From positions 35,665 through 99,664 of the forward strand of contig JBBFKT010000008.1 in the NCBI GenBank assembly GCA_037482015.1: a DNA stretch of 64,000 bases, given 5' to 3'. Both the position numbers and the translations under genes were made by a program. This document shows, piece by piece, positions 8,951-17,163 of this stretch. The notes beneath the pieces are model-generated. The model did no database searches, was not told the DNA's origin, and worked only from the letters and a program-made list of their open reading frames with translations. Origin of the DNA: Thermodesulforhabdaceae bacterium. GTDB lineage: Bacteria; Desulfobacterota; Syntrophobacteria; Syntrophobacterales; Thermodesulforhabdaceae. How positions within the stretch are numbered: the first letter of the stretch is position 1; each line of letters starts with the position of its first letter.

Positions 8951-9913
8951 TCACCTTTTCCCTCTGTAGAAGCTATCGTAAGTAATCGTAGAGGAAATTA
9001 TCCCCAGATCTTTCAGAGTCTCCCTGGTGGCTTCGTAATCCTTTTTCCTTAAAACGCCGGCACTAGCATCGTCGGGCAGTATAAGTTTTTTCATTTTCTC
9101 AAGCATCCATCTTTGATGAACCCGGCTGGTGGGAACATGGGCCCGACGAAGATGATCCATTATAACATCAAGGGTCTCCTCAGGATGTGAAAAGGCATAC
9201 TCCCATCCCTCCAGGGAAGCAGTAACAAAGGAATTCCACATCTGCGGGTTTTTCTCAAAAGTTTTCTCCAGAACATATAGCCCATCTTCAGGAAAACCAA
9301 GACCAAAATCGGCAAAAGAAAAGGTAATCAGTTCATCCGCATTTATACCAGACATTAGTATCTGATAATACTCATTATATTCCATCACAGAGGCTACATC
9401 CACAATCCCCCTAAGAAAAAGATTCACAGAATATCCCTGAGGAAGAATGAAAACATGAAGGCCATATTTCTTAAAAAAAGCTCTCGCTTGAACGCCGAAG
9501 ACATCATCCCAGAGGCTAACCCGTTTCCCTTTCAAACTTTCTAATGTGTTTATCTCGCTCGATTTTTTTGCCGCAAGCATTAGAGCCGACCGCTGAATAA
9601 TCTGACCTATGTTGACAATCATGAGACCTCGATCCCTGAGCTGAATCCCTCGTATGAGCCACAGGGAGGAAACATCAACGCGGCCATCGGCAAGGTACTC
9701 GTCGGGAGGTTTCTCGGGGCCTCCCTGGACGATGGTGACATGAAGATTGTATTTTTCGTAGATGCCTTTATGGTAAGCCATGTAATATCCTGCAAATTGA
9801 GCCTGAGGAACCCACTGGGGAAGAAAGGTTATCATTTCCTGGGAGAAACCTTTACCAGGAGAAATTTCAACGACAAAAGCCACCCCGAACAAAATAAACC
9901 ATTTAAGCCACAT
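8951..9913 (-). CDS. THI5/NMT1-type periplasmic substrate-binding protein
   Basis: A 320-residue protein with an N-terminal signal peptide (about 1-24) and a THI5/NMT1 solute-binding fold: LPQWVPQAQFAGYYMAYHKG at the start, then VTIVQGGPE and SLKGKRVSLWDD. Relatives bind pyrimidine or other small ligands for ABC transporters, but no ABC permease or ATPase is adjacent. It lies 6 bases before the RsbU-like gene and 6 bases after the RsbW-like gene, so I infer a ligand-presenting partner of the RsbU sensor rather than a transporter subunit. The ligand cannot be told from sequence. Confidence 0.85.
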   Translation of the reverse strand: MWLKWFILFGVAFVVEISPGKGFSQEMITFLPQWVPQAQFAGYYMAYHKGIYEKYNLHVTIVQGGPEKPPDEYLADGRVDVSSLWLIRGIQLRDRGLMIVNIGQIIQRSALMLAAKKSSEINTLESLKGKRVSLWDDVFGVQARAFFKKYGLHVFILPQGYSVNLFLRGIVDVASVMEYNEYYQILMSGINADELITFSFADFGLGFPEDGLYVLEKTFEKNPQMWNSFVTASLEGWEYAFSHPEETLDVIMDHLRRAHVPTSRVHQRWMLEKMKKLILPDDASAGVLRKKDYEATRETLKDLGIISSTITYDSFYRGKR

Positions 9914-9919
9914 CGAAAG

Positions 9920-10330
9920 CTAAGCCTCTTTACGAATGATCATCGTAAGGATGTTCTCATCTTTCTCACGCCGATACTTTACCTCATCGGCGATCTTTTT
10001 TATGAGAAAAATCCCGAGGCCTCCGATCGGTCTTTCTGTTACCCCTGCTGTGAGATCCGGATCAGGTGCATCCACAGGATTGAAAGGACGACCTTTATCT
10101 CTTATCTCAAGCATAATGGATTCGTCTTCTTCCCAACAGCGAACTTCCACAGGACCGGGCTCTTCCCCACCATAAGCATGGTTTACTACATTGAGCAGGG
10201 CCTCCTCCATAATTAAAACAAGCTTCTGAGTTTTTGAGGCGGGAAAGGATAGACTTTTTGCAAAGCCTTCCACAATATCAAGGAAACTTTGAAGATGTCC
10301 TATCTCCGCGGGAAGGATTAGTTTAACCAT
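9920..10330 (-). CDS. RsbW-like anti-sigma/serine protein kinase
   Basis: A 136-residue stand-alone GHKL ATPase domain. The N box is LIMEEALLNVVNHAYGG, the G1 box is IRDKGRPFNP and the G2 box GGLGIFLIKKI, all intact. Proteins of this type phosphorylate and bind an RsbV-like STAS partner and, when free, sequester a sigma factor or other target. It heads the leftward operon rsbW-THI5-rsbU-sctD. No sigma factor gene of the SigB type is in the window, so its final target is unknown. Confidence 0.9.
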   Translation of the reverse strand: MVKLILPAEIGHLQSFLDIVEGFAKSLSFPASKTQKLVLIMEEALLNVVNHAYGGEEPGPVEVRCWEEDESIMLEIRDKGRPFNPVDAPDPDLTAGVTERPIGGLGIFLIKKIADEVKYRREKDENILTMIIRKEA

Positions 10331-10391
10331 GAAATTATTACCTCTTTATTTAAAAACCATTATTGCTCAAGGCTTATACGCTAGATTTAGC

Positions 10392-10419
10392 TAGACTTGT
10401 TTAAGAGGCAGTGTATAAT
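10392..10419 (+). promoter_or_regulatory. Possible sigma-70-type promoter of the EBP gene
   Basis: TAGACT at 10392-10397 and TATAAT at 10414-10419 are separated by 16 bases in the 200-base divergent gap. The -10 box is perfect and the -35 box matches 4 of 6. It would drive the EBP gene starting at 10527. Prediction by eye only. Confidence 0.35.
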
Positions 10420-10526
10420 AAATATGATTTTGTGAGTGTATGCGTATTCACCTTTTCCACACTTACCATACATATCATGAAATCCCCTTGAAAGTAAATT
10501 TTTTCTTTGTATAGGGTCGTTATTTG

Positions 10527-11792
10527 ATGGCAGAACATTATATACCCCTTGAGCTTTTTAAAGAGTTAATACGCATTACCAAAGATATTTCCCAGGGAAA
10601 GCGTCCGGATCCCAAGCCCCTTTTTGAGCTTACAAAAGAAGGTGTTTATCCCCTGCCTATTACAGAACTAGCGGAGTCTTTCGGCATAATGGTGGTAAAG
10701 ATTGAAGCTCGAGAGTTCAAGCTCCGTCAGATAATCGAGAGACTCAAGACTGCCAACCAGGAGCTCAGAGCAACTCAGGAGCTTCTCAAAGAACAGAACC
10801 GATTTCTCAAGAAGGATTTGAGAGATCGTTTTGCCAATAATCTCATTGGATCCAGTGAAGCTATTCAAAGGCTGATAAGATCCATCGAAAAGGTAGCGGA
10901 TACACCTTTAAATGTTCTCATTGAGGGTGAGACGGGAACGGGGAAAGAACTCGTTGCAAAGGCCATACATTACGATAGTTCCAGGGGAGAGTTTCCCTTC
11001 GTCGCTCTTAACTGTGGAGCCCTTCCGGAATCCCTTCTCGAAAGCGAGCTTTTTGGCATAGAAAAGGGGGTTGCCACCGGGGTTAGCTCCCGGATGGGAA
11101 AAATTGAACAGGCTCACCGGGGCACCCTTTTTCTAGACGAGATTGGCGATATGCCTCTTGCCAGTCAGGTGAAATTTCTTCGGGTCCTTGAACAAAGAGA
11201 ACTGGAGCGTATCGGCGGTCGTCAGCCCCTCAAAGTAGATGTGAGAGTAATATCGGCAACGAACAAGAGTCTTGAAGAAGAAGTGGAAAAGGGCCGTTTT
11301 AGAGCAGATCTCTATTACAGACTGAATGTGGTAAAAATATTTATTCCTCCCCTTAGAGAAAGAAAGGAGGATATTCCCCTTCTCGTAAACCATTTTGCTG
11401 AAGTCTCTTCCTTGACCATGAAAAGGGAAAAGGTTTCTTTCTCAGAAGAGGCCATGAACCTTCTTAAGAACTACAACTGGCCCGGGAATATTCGAGAGTT
11501 AAGAAACGAAATAGAGCGATGCGTGGCTCTTGCATCGTCATCCATTATACTTGAATCCGATCTGAGCGAAAAAATTCAACACAACTCGTCTTCTGTAGAG
11601 AGACCAGAAGAAGTGATACCTGCCGCCATAACTTCCGGATCCATCAGCCTGGAGAAGATTGAGCAGGAGGCCCTAAAAAGAGCTCTTTCTGATGCAAAAG
11701 GCAATAAATCGGAGGCCGCCAGGAGGCTTGGCATCAGCCGGGAGGGCCTCAGAAAAAAACTTATCCGTTATAACATGGCCGTTAAAGACTAA
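10527..11792 (+). CDS. Sigma-54-dependent transcriptional activator without receiver domain, atypical GAFTGA loop
   Basis: A 421-residue enhancer-binding protein. The N-terminal 100 residues have no response-regulator fold and end in a coiled coil (about 65-100). The AAA+ domain has Walker A GETGTGKE (134-141) and Walker B LFLDEIG (201-207), and the C-terminus is a Fis-type helix-turn-helix (NKSEAARRLGISREGLRKKL). The sigma-54-contacting loop, normally GAFTGA, reads GVATGV (181-186). The first ATG is at 10527; an adjacent TTG at 10524 is also possible. Its placement at the divergent control region and the sigma-54 promoter at 16625 make it the likely local T3SS activator. Confidence 0.93.
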   Translation: MAEHYIPLELFKELIRITKDISQGKRPDPKPLFELTKEGVYPLPITELAESFGIMVVKIEAREFKLRQIIERLKTANQELRATQELLKEQNRFLKKDLRDRFANNLIGSSEAIQRLIRSIEKVADTPLNVLIEGETGTGKELVAKAIHYDSSRGEFPFVALNCGALPESLLESELFGIEKGVATGVSSRMGKIEQAHRGTLFLDEIGDMPLASQVKFLRVLEQRELERIGGRQPLKVDVRVISATNKSLEEEVEKGRFRADLYYRLNVVKIFIPPLRERKEDIPLLVNHFAEVSSLTMKREKVSFSEEAMNLLKNYNWPGNIRELRNEIERCVALASSSIILESDLSEKIQHNSSSVERPEEVIPAAITSGSISLEKIEQEALKRALSDAKGNKSEAARRLGISREGLRKKLIRYNMAVKD

Positions 11793-11794
11793 GA

Positions 11795-11810
11795 TGGTCC
11801 GCCTTTTGCT
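11795..11810 (+). promoter_or_regulatory. Candidate sigma-54 (-24/-12) promoter of the sctW operon
   Basis: TGGTCCGCCTTTTGCT has GG at 11796-11797 and GC at 11808-11809, exactly 10 bases apart, with TTTTGCT at -12. It departs from consensus TGGCAC at two -24 positions. It lies 55 bases upstream of the sctW start, directly after the EBP stop codon. Confidence 0.45.
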
Positions 11811-11864
11811 TAAAACCGGATGGTATTGCCGTATAGATTTTGCAGAAGAGAGGAGGCAGAAAAC

Positions 11865-12959
11865 ATGCTTGAGCGGTTAAGAGGAGAAGGGATCTCCCAG
11901 GCTGATAGAACCGGCGGGGAAGCACCGGTAGATAGAGCTGGAAAGGAAATGCTGGATGGAGGGGCTATTAGAGTAGTGGACGATGCCTCATCCCTTATTG
12001 CAGACGCCGCGGAAGAGCTGACCTTTGAAGCTTCAGAAACGGTAGAGAAAAAAGCAGAAGAAAGAAGAGTAGAGAAGGAAAAACCATCACCACTCATAGT
12101 TAGAATTAAAGAATGTTGTAAGCTTCTTCCAGATTTTGACAAAGATAAATTTCAACTCTGGCTTAAGGGAATTTTCAAGAATCCGCCGAGATCCAGAGAA
12201 GATCTTCTGGAATCCCTCAAAGAATTTTCCGGAGAGGTTTCTCACCAGTATCTGGCTTTATCTGTCCTTGAAGAATTTTCCACAGGGGATCCTGCCTTAA
12301 GGGAACTTGCAGAAGAAGCAAAAAAGGAGCTGGATGACAAAGAGGGTCCCTCTATCCGGGCCGCCTTCAACACGGGCCAGATCGTTGAAACCTACGCTGA
12401 AAGAGGCCTGGATTCAACGGAAAATCTAAGAGATTTCTACCGTAAAACCGTCCTTCACTACGAAGGAGCTACGGAGACCTTTAAGGCTGTGCTGGATCGG
12501 TTTCCGGGGGAGTCCCTTCCTGAGGCTATCCAGTATCTTATTAGAGCAGTAGGTAATGATCTTCATAGTCGGGGTTCCAGCATAGACAAAGAAGAGCTGA
12601 GAACAATTCTCAATGATCTCTATTATCTGGAAACCCTAGGTCATCTTCACGGAGCTTTTGAAACCCTTATGAAGAAGGTTCAGGAAGGATTCCATGCTGT
12701 CTCTGCCCTTGGTCCGCGAGAGCTTCTCGGTCAATTTCTTGCACTGAAAGACAACAAATGGCTCAGCGAATCGAATGTCCTTTCTCTTCTGCAAGAGATG
12801 GGACTCCAGGACAGTTCTACCCGCATTTACTTTCTTCAGGGTTTTATAAACATCGCAAGATCAGCTCCTTTAAAGCTGTTCTCCGGTGATGATGAAAGAA
12901 ACCTTCTAATTTCAAAAATACAGGACGCCCTTGATAGATGCATAGAGGAGGAGGTATGA
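11865..12959 (+). CDS. sctW: Type III secretion gatekeeper SctW (YopN/MxiC with fused TyeA region)
   Basis: A 364-residue HrpJ/InvE/MxiC-family protein that plugs the export gate and orders translocator before effector secretion. The first 75 residues are a hydrophilic secretion and chaperone-binding segment; the helical X-bundles follow (KFQLWLKGIFKNPPRSREDL), and the C-terminal 90 residues match the TyeA part (LSESNVLSLLQEMGLQDS). So YopN and TyeA are one chain here, as in MxiC. The ATG at 11865 has an AGGAGG site 8 bases upstream. The stop overlaps the next gene by 4 bases. Confidence 0.88.
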   Translation: MLERLRGEGISQADRTGGEAPVDRAGKEMLDGGAIRVVDDASSLIADAAEELTFEASETVEKKAEERRVEKEKPSPLIVRIKECCKLLPDFDKDKFQLWLKGIFKNPPRSREDLLESLKEFSGEVSHQYLALSVLEEFSTGDPALRELAEEAKKELDDKEGPSIRAAFNTGQIVETYAERGLDSTENLRDFYRKTVLHYEGATETFKAVLDRFPGESLPEAIQYLIRAVGNDLHSRGSSIDKEELRTILNDLYYLETLGHLHGAFETLMKKVQEGFHAVSALGPRELLGQFLALKDNKWLSESNVLSLLQEMGLQDSSTRIYFLQGFINIARSAPLKLFSGDDERNLLISKIQDALDRCIEEEV

Positions 12960-13330
12960 GCTGGGTAAAGGAAGCGCTCCAGGCTCTGGGAAGACAGTTG
13001 GGTATCGAGAATCTAAGAACGGACGAAAAGGGGCTTTGTCTCCTTCAGGAGGGAAGTGATACATTTATCGGTATTGAAGACAGAGAAGATACGGTTCTTC
13101 TGTACATATCCAGAGAAACTAATTTTCTCGATAAAGAGGTGATGGAAAAAGCCCTTCAGTCCACCTTTTATCGTTCTCTGGGATCCAATGAAGCAGGGGT
13201 TTGCCTTACCAGGGACTCTCGCCTCACCTTTTTTTCGCATATTCCAAGATCATCTGTTACCTTTCCCCGCCTGAGTGAAACACTGGGATTGCTCAGGAAA
13301 TTACTCTTAACTTCAATTGAAAGGAGATAA
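12956..13330 (+). CDS. CesT/SycN-like type III chaperone, probably for SctW
   Basis: A 124-residue acidic alpha/beta protein with the class I chaperone layout: an N-terminal helix (WVKEALQALGRQLGIENL), a beta-sheet core (EKGLCLLQEG, TVLLYISRET) and a C-terminal helix (LGLLRKLLLTSIERR). Its ATG overlaps the sctW stop (ATGA), and sycN follows tyeA in Yersinia, so SctW is the likely client. The family diverges quickly; fold and context support the call. Confidence 0.75.
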   Translation: MSWVKEALQALGRQLGIENLRTDEKGLCLLQEGSDTFIGIEDREDTVLLYISRETNFLDKEVMEKALQSTFYRSLGSNEAGVCLTRDSRLTFFSHIPRSSVTFPRLSETLGLLRKLLLTSIERR

Positions 13331-13332
13331 GA

Positions 13333-13674
13333 TTGCAAATTCAGGTATCACAACAAAAAGATGTCGTTATTGTGGCCTTTTCGGGAAGGCTTGATGCCAT
13401 TACCGCTTCCGATTGTGAAAAAGCTATTGATGAAATCATCGCCAAAGGAACTCTTCTATTAGTTATTGATCTCAAGGACACGGATTATGTGAGCAGTGCC
13501 GGTCTCAGGGTAATTCTTAAAGGAGCCAAAAGCCTTTATGGCACCGGAAAACTTGCTCTGGCAAGGCCTCAGGAGTCAGTGAAAGAGGTTTTAGAAATGA
13601 CAGGTTTCGGCGAAATAATGCCGATCTATGACTCCCTTGAGGAAGCCCTTGCGGATCTTTCAAAACCTCTATAG
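13333..13674 (+). CDS. RsbV-like STAS anti-sigma factor antagonist
   Basis: A 113-residue single STAS domain with a TTG start behind AAAGGAG. The phosphorylation loop is DYVSSAGLRV (about residues 51-60), where the first or second Ser is the site used in SpoIIAA and RsbV. It should cycle between the RsbW-like kinase (9920-10330) and the RsbU-like phosphatase (7004-8944), forming a complete partner-switching module divided over both T3SS operons. Its insertion between the SctW chaperone and sctX puts it inside the export-gate operon. Confidence 0.93.
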   Translation: MQIQVSQQKDVVIVAFSGRLDAITASDCEKAIDEIIAKGTLLLVIDLKDTDYVSSAGLRVILKGAKSLYGTGKLALARPQESVKEVLEMTGFGEIMPIYDSLEEALADLSKPL

Positions 13675-13685
13675 GAGAAAATTTT

Positions 13686-14066
13686 ATGAAAATAAGCCCT
13701 TTAGAGCAAAGCATTGAAGACATTCACTGGCAGAGTGAACCATCCTCGGTAACCTTCGAAAGCCCTTCTCTTATTCCCGGGGATGTTACTCAGGAACACT
13801 TTCTTGACGAAATCCTGGACATACCGAACCTCAGGGGCCAGATCGTAGAGTCTTTATCCCCAAATGTTGTCCACCGTCACATCCTTCAGCCCTCCTTTTT
13901 TGCATCTTTTGCGAAAGACCTTGTAGAAAAACTCAGAAGTAAAGGAAAAGAAGCGGAATCTCCTCGATTAAAAAGGATATTCATGGCGGCTTCTGAAGTA
14001 CTGGAAGAACAGCGGCAGAATATGGACATTTTAAAGGTATATCGGTCACTTCTTCTAAAAGGATAA
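13686..14066 (+). CDS. sctX: Probable type III secretion export protein SctX (YscX-like)
   Basis: A 126-residue protein with no membrane segment. In Ysc loci the order is yopN-tyeA-sycN-yscX-yscY-yscV; this gene sits in the yscX slot, before a TPR protein of YscY size and sctV. The middle HILQPSFFASFAKDLVEKL and the C-terminal helix NMDILKVYRSLLLKG resemble the YscX pattern (central aromatic-Pro segment, C-terminal LLxxxxxLL helix). YscX is secreted and binds YscY and YscV. Identity is low, so this is a context-supported call. Confidence 0.65.
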   Translation: MKISPLEQSIEDIHWQSEPSSVTFESPSLIPGDVTQEHFLDEILDIPNLRGQIVESLSPNVVHRHILQPSFFASFAKDLVEKLRSKGKEAESPRLKRIFMAASEVLEEQRQNMDILKVYRSLLLKG

Positions 14067-14078
14067 AGATCATAAAGA

Positions 14079-14417
14079 ATGGCAGATACATTAAAAGATG
14101 AAGAAATAGAATACCTTAAGGTCATTGCCTTTGTTTTCTTAAGGTATGGAAAGTGGGAAAAAGCAAGCGTTATTTATGAACTCCTGCGAGAAGTCATACC
14201 AGAAGATCCTGGCGTCTTTAAGGGTCTCGGTCTGGCCTATTTAGAAACAGGGAAACTCCCTCAGGCCCTTGAGTATGTAGATAAGTGGTTAGAACGGAGC
14301 AACCAGGAAGAAGAACGGAAAGTCGCAAGGATGCTGAAAGGAAGAATACTACGACAGATGGGAAAGTTAGAAGAAGCCAGAAGAGAGATGACTTCAGAAA
14401 GGGGTGAAGGGGTATGA
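14079..14417 (+). CDS. sctY: Type III secretion chaperone SctY (YscY-like, TPR)
   Basis: A 112-residue TPR protein (ASVIYELLREVIPEDPGVFKG; LAYLETGKLPQALEYVDKWL), the size and fold of YscY. YscY binds YscX in the cytoplasm and the pair contacts the export gate SctV, whose ATG overlaps this stop codon by 4 bases. The translational coupling to sctV supports this over a generic TPR protein. Confidence 0.72.
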   Translation: MADTLKDEEIEYLKVIAFVFLRYGKWEKASVIYELLREVIPEDPGVFKGLGLAYLETGKLPQALEYVDKWLERSNQEEERKVARMLKGRILRQMGKLEEARREMTSERGEGV

Positions 14418-16507
14418 AGTTTGACTCTACGTTATTCCAGAAATCAGCGTCTCAGATAACGCGATTTGCCGATCTTGCCCTGGCTGTTCTTGTCATTGCC
14501 ATCATAGGCCTTATGATTTTACCCATTCCGCCCTTTCTTCTGGATACCCTTCTTGCAACGAACCTGTGCATTTCCGCGGCTCTTCTTCTTGTGGCCATGT
14601 ATATTCCTTCGGCACTTCACCTGTCCACCTTCCCTTCCCTTCTTCTCTTTACCACCCTTTACAGGCTTGCCTTAAACATAACCACTACCCGTCTTATTCT
14701 GCTCAAGGCCCATGCCGGTCAGATCATCTACACCTTTGGTCACTTTGTTGTGGCGGGAAACTATGTGGTAGGAGCCGTGATCTTTCTTATTATTACCATT
14801 GTGCAGTTTCTCGTAATCACAAAGGGCGCCGAGAGGGTGTCGGAAGTGGCAGCCCGGTTTACCCTTGATGCCATGCCTGGAAAGCAAATGAGCATTGACT
14901 CTGACATGAGAGCAGGCCTCATAGACCTGGATGAGGCAAGGCAAAGACGAAGAAGTCTGGAGAAAGAGAGCCAGCTCTTCGGTGCCATGGACGGAGCCAT
15001 GAAGTTTGTAAAGGGTGACGCCATTGCAGGTCTTATCATTACGGCTATCAACATTATAGGGGGACTCATCATTGGCGTCCTTCAAAAGGGTATGCCCCTC
15101 ATGAAGGCCGTTCAGACTTACTCCATTCTAACCATCGGAGATGGCCTTGTGAGTCAGATTCCGGCCCTTCTAATTTCCATCACCTCCGGGGTGGTGGTAA
15201 CCCGCGTCTCTTCCGACGAAGAACAGGCCAACCTTGGAAGGGACATCGGACAGCAAATGCTTTCTCAACCCAAAGCCCTTCTTATTGCGGGAGGCATGCT
15301 CCTTGGATTTGCTCTTATCCCTGGTTTTCCGAAGATTCAGTTTGTCCTTCTCGGGTTAGCCGTTGGAAGTATCGGCTATGGTCTTTTCAGGTCGGTCAAA
15401 AAAAAGGATGACAGGGAACCCACCTTTCAGGCCCAGGTCATGAGAGCTAAAAAGAAGCAGCCCTCAAGCGCCCAGCCAAGGGAAGAGTTTTCTATTACTA
15501 TTCCTCTTCTTATAGACATTGACTCAACCACCGAGACCTTTCTTGACCCTGGCGAATTTAACGGTGAGCTCGCTCGAATCAGGTTAGCCCTCTATCACGA
15601 CTTAGGTGTTCCCTTTCCAGGGGTTCATCTTCGCTTCAATGAAAATCTCTCAGAAGGAAACTATATAATTTTCTTACAAGAAATTCCTGTAGGGTCCGGG
15701 AGGATCCGGCGAGAGGGCCTATTTTTCCAGGAAAAGACCGATATCTTGGAAAACCTTGCCATTCCTTACGAACAGGAAGAAAAATTTCTTCCTGTCTGTG
15801 ATACCATCTGGGTGTCTCCTCAATACAGGGAAACCCTTTTAAATAGCGGTTTACCTTTTATGGAAGGCTCCCGAATCATCAGTTTTCACCTCACCCTGAT
15901 CCTTAAAAAGTATGCAGGGGAGTTTATCGGTCTTCAAGAAACCAAGACTTTACTGGAAAAAATGGAAAAGACCTTCCCTGAGCTCGTAAAAGAAGCCTCT
16001 AGGGTGCTTCCCCTTCAGAAAATGAGCGAGATATTCAGAAGGCTGGTTCAGGAACAGATTTCCATACGAGATCTCAGAACTATCCTGGAGGCCCTTGTTG
16101 AATGGGGACCTAAGGAAAAAGATGTGGTTCTTCTAACAGAATATGTCAGAAGCAGTCTTCGTCGCCAGATCAGCTACAAATATAGCGGCGGGAAGAATCT
16201 TCTGGCGGTTTATATACTGGATCCCCAGATAGAGGAGACAATACGACAGGCTGTGCGCCAGACATCTGGAGGAAGTTATCTGGCTCTTGATCCCTCCAAG
16301 GCGAAAGCCATCGGGCAAAGTATTAAAAGGGAGGTAGGAACCATTACGGGGAAAACCATGCGGCCGGTGCTACTTACCTCAATGGATGTAAGGCGCTATG
16401 TGAGAAAACTTATTGAAACAGACCTAGAGGAGCTCCCCGTCCTTTCCTATCAGGAACTCACACCAGACATTTCCCTTCAGCCCCTTGGAAGGATCACTAT
16501 AGCCTAG
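14414..16507 (+). CDS. sctV: Type III secretion export gate SctV
   Basis: A 697-residue FHIPEP-family protein (LcrD/InvA/FlhA). About eight transmembrane helices occupy the first 330 residues, with the family cytoplasmic loop containing AARFTLDAMPGKQMSIDSDM (about residues 154-173). The C-terminal 350 residues form the nonameric cytoplasmic ring that receives chaperone-substrate complexes. Full length and intact; last gene of the sctW-sctV operon. Confidence 0.98.
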   Translation: MKFDSTLFQKSASQITRFADLALAVLVIAIIGLMILPIPPFLLDTLLATNLCISAALLLVAMYIPSALHLSTFPSLLLFTTLYRLALNITTTRLILLKAHAGQIIYTFGHFVVAGNYVVGAVIFLIITIVQFLVITKGAERVSEVAARFTLDAMPGKQMSIDSDMRAGLIDLDEARQRRRSLEKESQLFGAMDGAMKFVKGDAIAGLIITAINIIGGLIIGVLQKGMPLMKAVQTYSILTIGDGLVSQIPALLISITSGVVVTRVSSDEEQANLGRDIGQQMLSQPKALLIAGGMLLGFALIPGFPKIQFVLLGLAVGSIGYGLFRSVKKKDDREPTFQAQVMRAKKKQPSSAQPREEFSITIPLLIDIDSTTETFLDPGEFNGELARIRLALYHDLGVPFPGVHLRFNENLSEGNYIIFLQEIPVGSGRIRREGLFFQEKTDILENLAIPYEQEEKFLPVCDTIWVSPQYRETLLNSGLPFMEGSRIISFHLTLILKKYAGEFIGLQETKTLLEKMEKTFPELVKEASRVLPLQKMSEIFRRLVQEQISIRDLRTILEALVEWGPKEKDVVLLTEYVRSSLRRQISYKYSGGKNLLAVYILDPQIEETIRQAVRQTSGGSYLALDPSKAKAIGQSIKREVGTITGKTMRPVLLTSMDVRRYVRKLIETDLEELPVLSYQELTPDISLQPLGRITIA

Positions 16508-16510
16508 AAA

Positions 16511-16550
16511 GTTGGCAGCAATTTGCAAAGCACTGCCAGGTAAGTTGGCA
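16511..16550. promoter_or_regulatory. Candidate activator sites upstream of the sigma-54 promoter
   Basis: GTTGGCAG at 16511-16518, its inverted partner CTGCCAGG at 16533-16540 and GTTGGCA at 16544-16550 lie 75-115 bases before the -24 box at 16626. This is a normal distance for enhancer-binding-protein sites, and the same core occurs twice upstream of sctF (5586-5615). Confidence 0.4.
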
Positions 16551-16624
16551 TAAGTTTAAGATAACCAGCCTCGAAAGGATCGGTAAAGATATACATTAGA
16601 AGAAGCCCTGATCTGTTATTCAAG

Positions 16625-16641
16625 CTGGCACAGCTATTGCT
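16625..16641 (+). promoter_or_regulatory. Sigma-54 (-24/-12) promoter of the secreted-protein operon
   Basis: CTGGCACAGCTATTGCT fits the consensus YTGGCACRNNNNTTGCW at every fixed position, with GG (16627-16628) and GC (16639-16640) 10 bases apart. It lies about 40 bases before the CesT-like gene at 16682 and after the sctV stop, so it should start the chaperone, tip, translocator and effector transcript. Confidence 0.82.
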
Positions 16642-16681
16642 CAAAGGAATTGTTGAAGGGTTTTGAAAAGGAGGAAACACC

Positions 16682-17131
16682 ATGGATGTAAGGCAGACCC
16701 TGGAGCTTATAGCCAGACATTTCAATGTGGATGGGTTTGGTGAAGGCAGGGAAGGATTAAAACAACTGGTCTTTGACGACGATCTGGTGGTTCTTTTCAA
16801 CGACAGGGCAAGAAGGGATGGTATCTGGATGGAGATGGAGATTGGTCTTCTGCCTGAGGAAGAAAAAGAGGAGGTCTTGCGTTCTCTTCTTAAAAGAAAT
16901 GTCTTCGCCGCCCATAAAGATTATCCCTGGTGTGTCCTTCGAGAAGATCAGATAATACTTCAGGAGTTTTTGAACTGTGAAATCCTTTCTCCCTATCAGG
17001 TTGGTGAAAAGGTGGAAGCATTCATAAACCATGGAGAAAGCTGGAGGAAATTTTTAAGTAAAAAAATGCTCAGGTCTTACGAGACCGGGTTCAGTCAGAA
17101 AAGTATATTTAATGGAATGATTAAACCCTGA
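16682..17131 (+). CDS. CesT-like type III secretion chaperone
   Basis: A 149-residue acidic protein with the class I chaperone plan: N-terminal helix (RQTLELIARHFNVDGF), sheet strands (DDDLVVLFND; GIWMEMEIGLLP), the helix LRSLLKRNVFAA, and a C-terminal helix (VGEKVEAFINHGESWRKFL). It is the first gene behind the sigma-54 promoter, with an AAGGAGG site before the ATG. Its client is unclear: no effector follows directly, so it may serve a translocator or a distant effector. Confidence 0.72.
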   Translation: MDVRQTLELIARHFNVDGFGEGREGLKQLVFDDDLVVLFNDRARRDGIWMEMEIGLLPEEEKEEVLRSLLKRNVFAAHKDYPWCVLREDQIILQEFLNCEILSPYQVGEKVEAFINHGESWRKFLSKKMLRSYETGFSQKSIFNGMIKP

Positions 17132-17163
17132 GTAAGAACACTTAAAGCCAGAAGGGGGTGTCA

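Noticed and set aside
10397..10419. TTGTTT as the -35 box for TATAAT at 10414
   Set aside because: Spacing would be 11 bases, too short; TAGACT at 10392 with 16 bases is preferred.
16511..16527. TTGGCAGCAATTTGCA as a second sigma-54 promoter
   Set aside because: GG and GC are 9 bases apart instead of the strict 10; the perfect element at 16625 explains the operon better, and this stretch fits activator sites.
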